Source: JACCVL01 sp038232655 (GTDB lineage: Bacteria; Actinomycetota; Actinomycetes; Propionibacteriales; Nocardioidaceae). Taken from it: a stretch of 21,179 bases of DNA. The notes beneath the pieces are model-generated. The model had not been told where the DNA came from. It did no database searches and saw only the letters and a list, made by a program, of their open reading frames with translations. The number at the start of each line of letters is the position of its first letter. The stretch's first letter is position 1. The stretch is taken from positions 1-21,179 of the forward strand of contig JBBSNM010000046.1 in NCBI GenBank assembly GCA_038232655.1, given 5' to 3'. This document shows positions 20,895 through 21,179 of this stretch, piece after piece. The position numbers were made by a program, and so were the translations under genes.

Positions 20895-21179
20895 ATGCGG
20901 TATCTCAAGATGGCGACAGCTGTAGCGGCTGTGCCCGCTCTCGTCCTCGGCACAGGCGGCATCGCCGCCGCCGACAACGTCCAGAACGACGTCGTGGTGG
21001 GTGGCAACGACACCATCACCGCCGGCGGCTCCACCACCGTCAGCTACAAGATCAGCGCGCCGTCGAGCGACGGGCAAAAGGGCTGCAACGCCGATGACGG
21101 CACCCCTGCCAAGGTCAACCTCGCGGTGCCGGCGGGGGTCACGGCCAGCGCCACGGAGCTGTTGTTCAGCGCCTGTGGC
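20895..21179 (+). CDS. Secreted/surface protein, N-terminal part
   Basis: The frame is open from the ATG at 20895 to the window edge (95 codons). Residues 1-26 form a classical signal peptide: MRYLKM, a hydrophobic Ala/Val/Leu core, then a likely cleavage site after GIAAA before DNVQND. The visible mature part (VVVGGNDTITAGGSTTVSYKI ... split as VVVGGNDTITAGG and STTVSYKI), with KGCNADDGTPAKVNLAVPAG and a second Cys in LLFSACG, looks like a disulfide-closed beta-sandwich repeat found in actinobacterial surface proteins. GAAGGG 8 bases before the ATG is a good ribosome-binding site. Function unknown. As I recall, a Nei/Fpg glycosylase gene often follows lhr in related bacteria; this gene takes that place here. 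Confidence 0.75.
   Translation, partial: MRYLKMATAVAAVPALVLGTGGIAAADNVQNDVVVGGNDTITAGGSTTVSYKISAPSSDGQKGCNADDGTPAKVNLAVPAGVTASATELLFSACG

Overview
The window is high-GC DNA (about 70% by eye) with many GTG starts, 4-bp ATGA/GTGA gene overlaps and leaderless-type promoters. It carries recA-recX with an actinobacterial LexA box, a DUF3046 gene and a full-length mycobacterial-type Lhr helicase. All this points to the chromosome of an actinomycete. I cannot name the genus.

Layout, left to right. (1) 1-4,900 is a housekeeping block: the end of a glutamate-type ABC permease (+), then on the minus strand RNase Y, recX and recA. The recA gene is split by a 364-residue intein at the M. leprae-type site (after ...VMFG, before SPETT). 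Its upstream region holds a perfect LexA palindrome and, separately, a RecA-NDp (PafBC-type) promoter. (2) 5,038-10,724 is a sugar-metabolism locus. Four minus-strand genes chained by 4-bp overlaps encode 5'-methylthioadenosine phosphorylase, an NAD-dependent sugar epimerase, a GT2 polyprenyl-phosphate-sugar-synthase-like enzyme and a DUF2064/TIGR04282 protein. A divergent pair encodes a DHRS12-like SDR and a GT-C-like membrane protein. This gene set matches the M. tuberculosis Rv0535-Rv0541c region assigned to making the 5-methylthioxylose (MTX) cap of lipoarabinomannan. It is the best candidate for a notable system here. (3) 10,749-13,964, minus strand: DUF3046, an in-frame 5'-truncated remnant of an MMPL transporter, and a three-gene NodI/NodJ-type ABC exporter. 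(4) 14,216-16,019: a SigE-family ECF sigma factor translationally coupled to a single-pass membrane protein with an extracytoplasmic BNR/Asp-box beta-propeller. (5) 16,084-20,709: lhr. Its start is preceded at exactly leaderless distance by a promoter whose 9-base upstream element is identical to that of recA. (6) 20,895-end: the start of a secreted surface-type protein.

How it fits together. recA, recX and lhr look like one DNA-damage response using the LexA and PafBC routes. As I recall, recA, DUF3046 and lhr lie close together in other actinobacteria. Here the MTX-like locus sits between recA and DUF3046, and the exporter and sigma module sit between DUF3046 and lhr, so these look like accessory insertions into a conserved neighbourhood. 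The only gene-free stretch over 300 bases is 4,696-5,037, which holds the recA regulatory region and a 12-bp inverted repeat. I saw no tRNA, rRNA, CRISPR array or insertion sequence.
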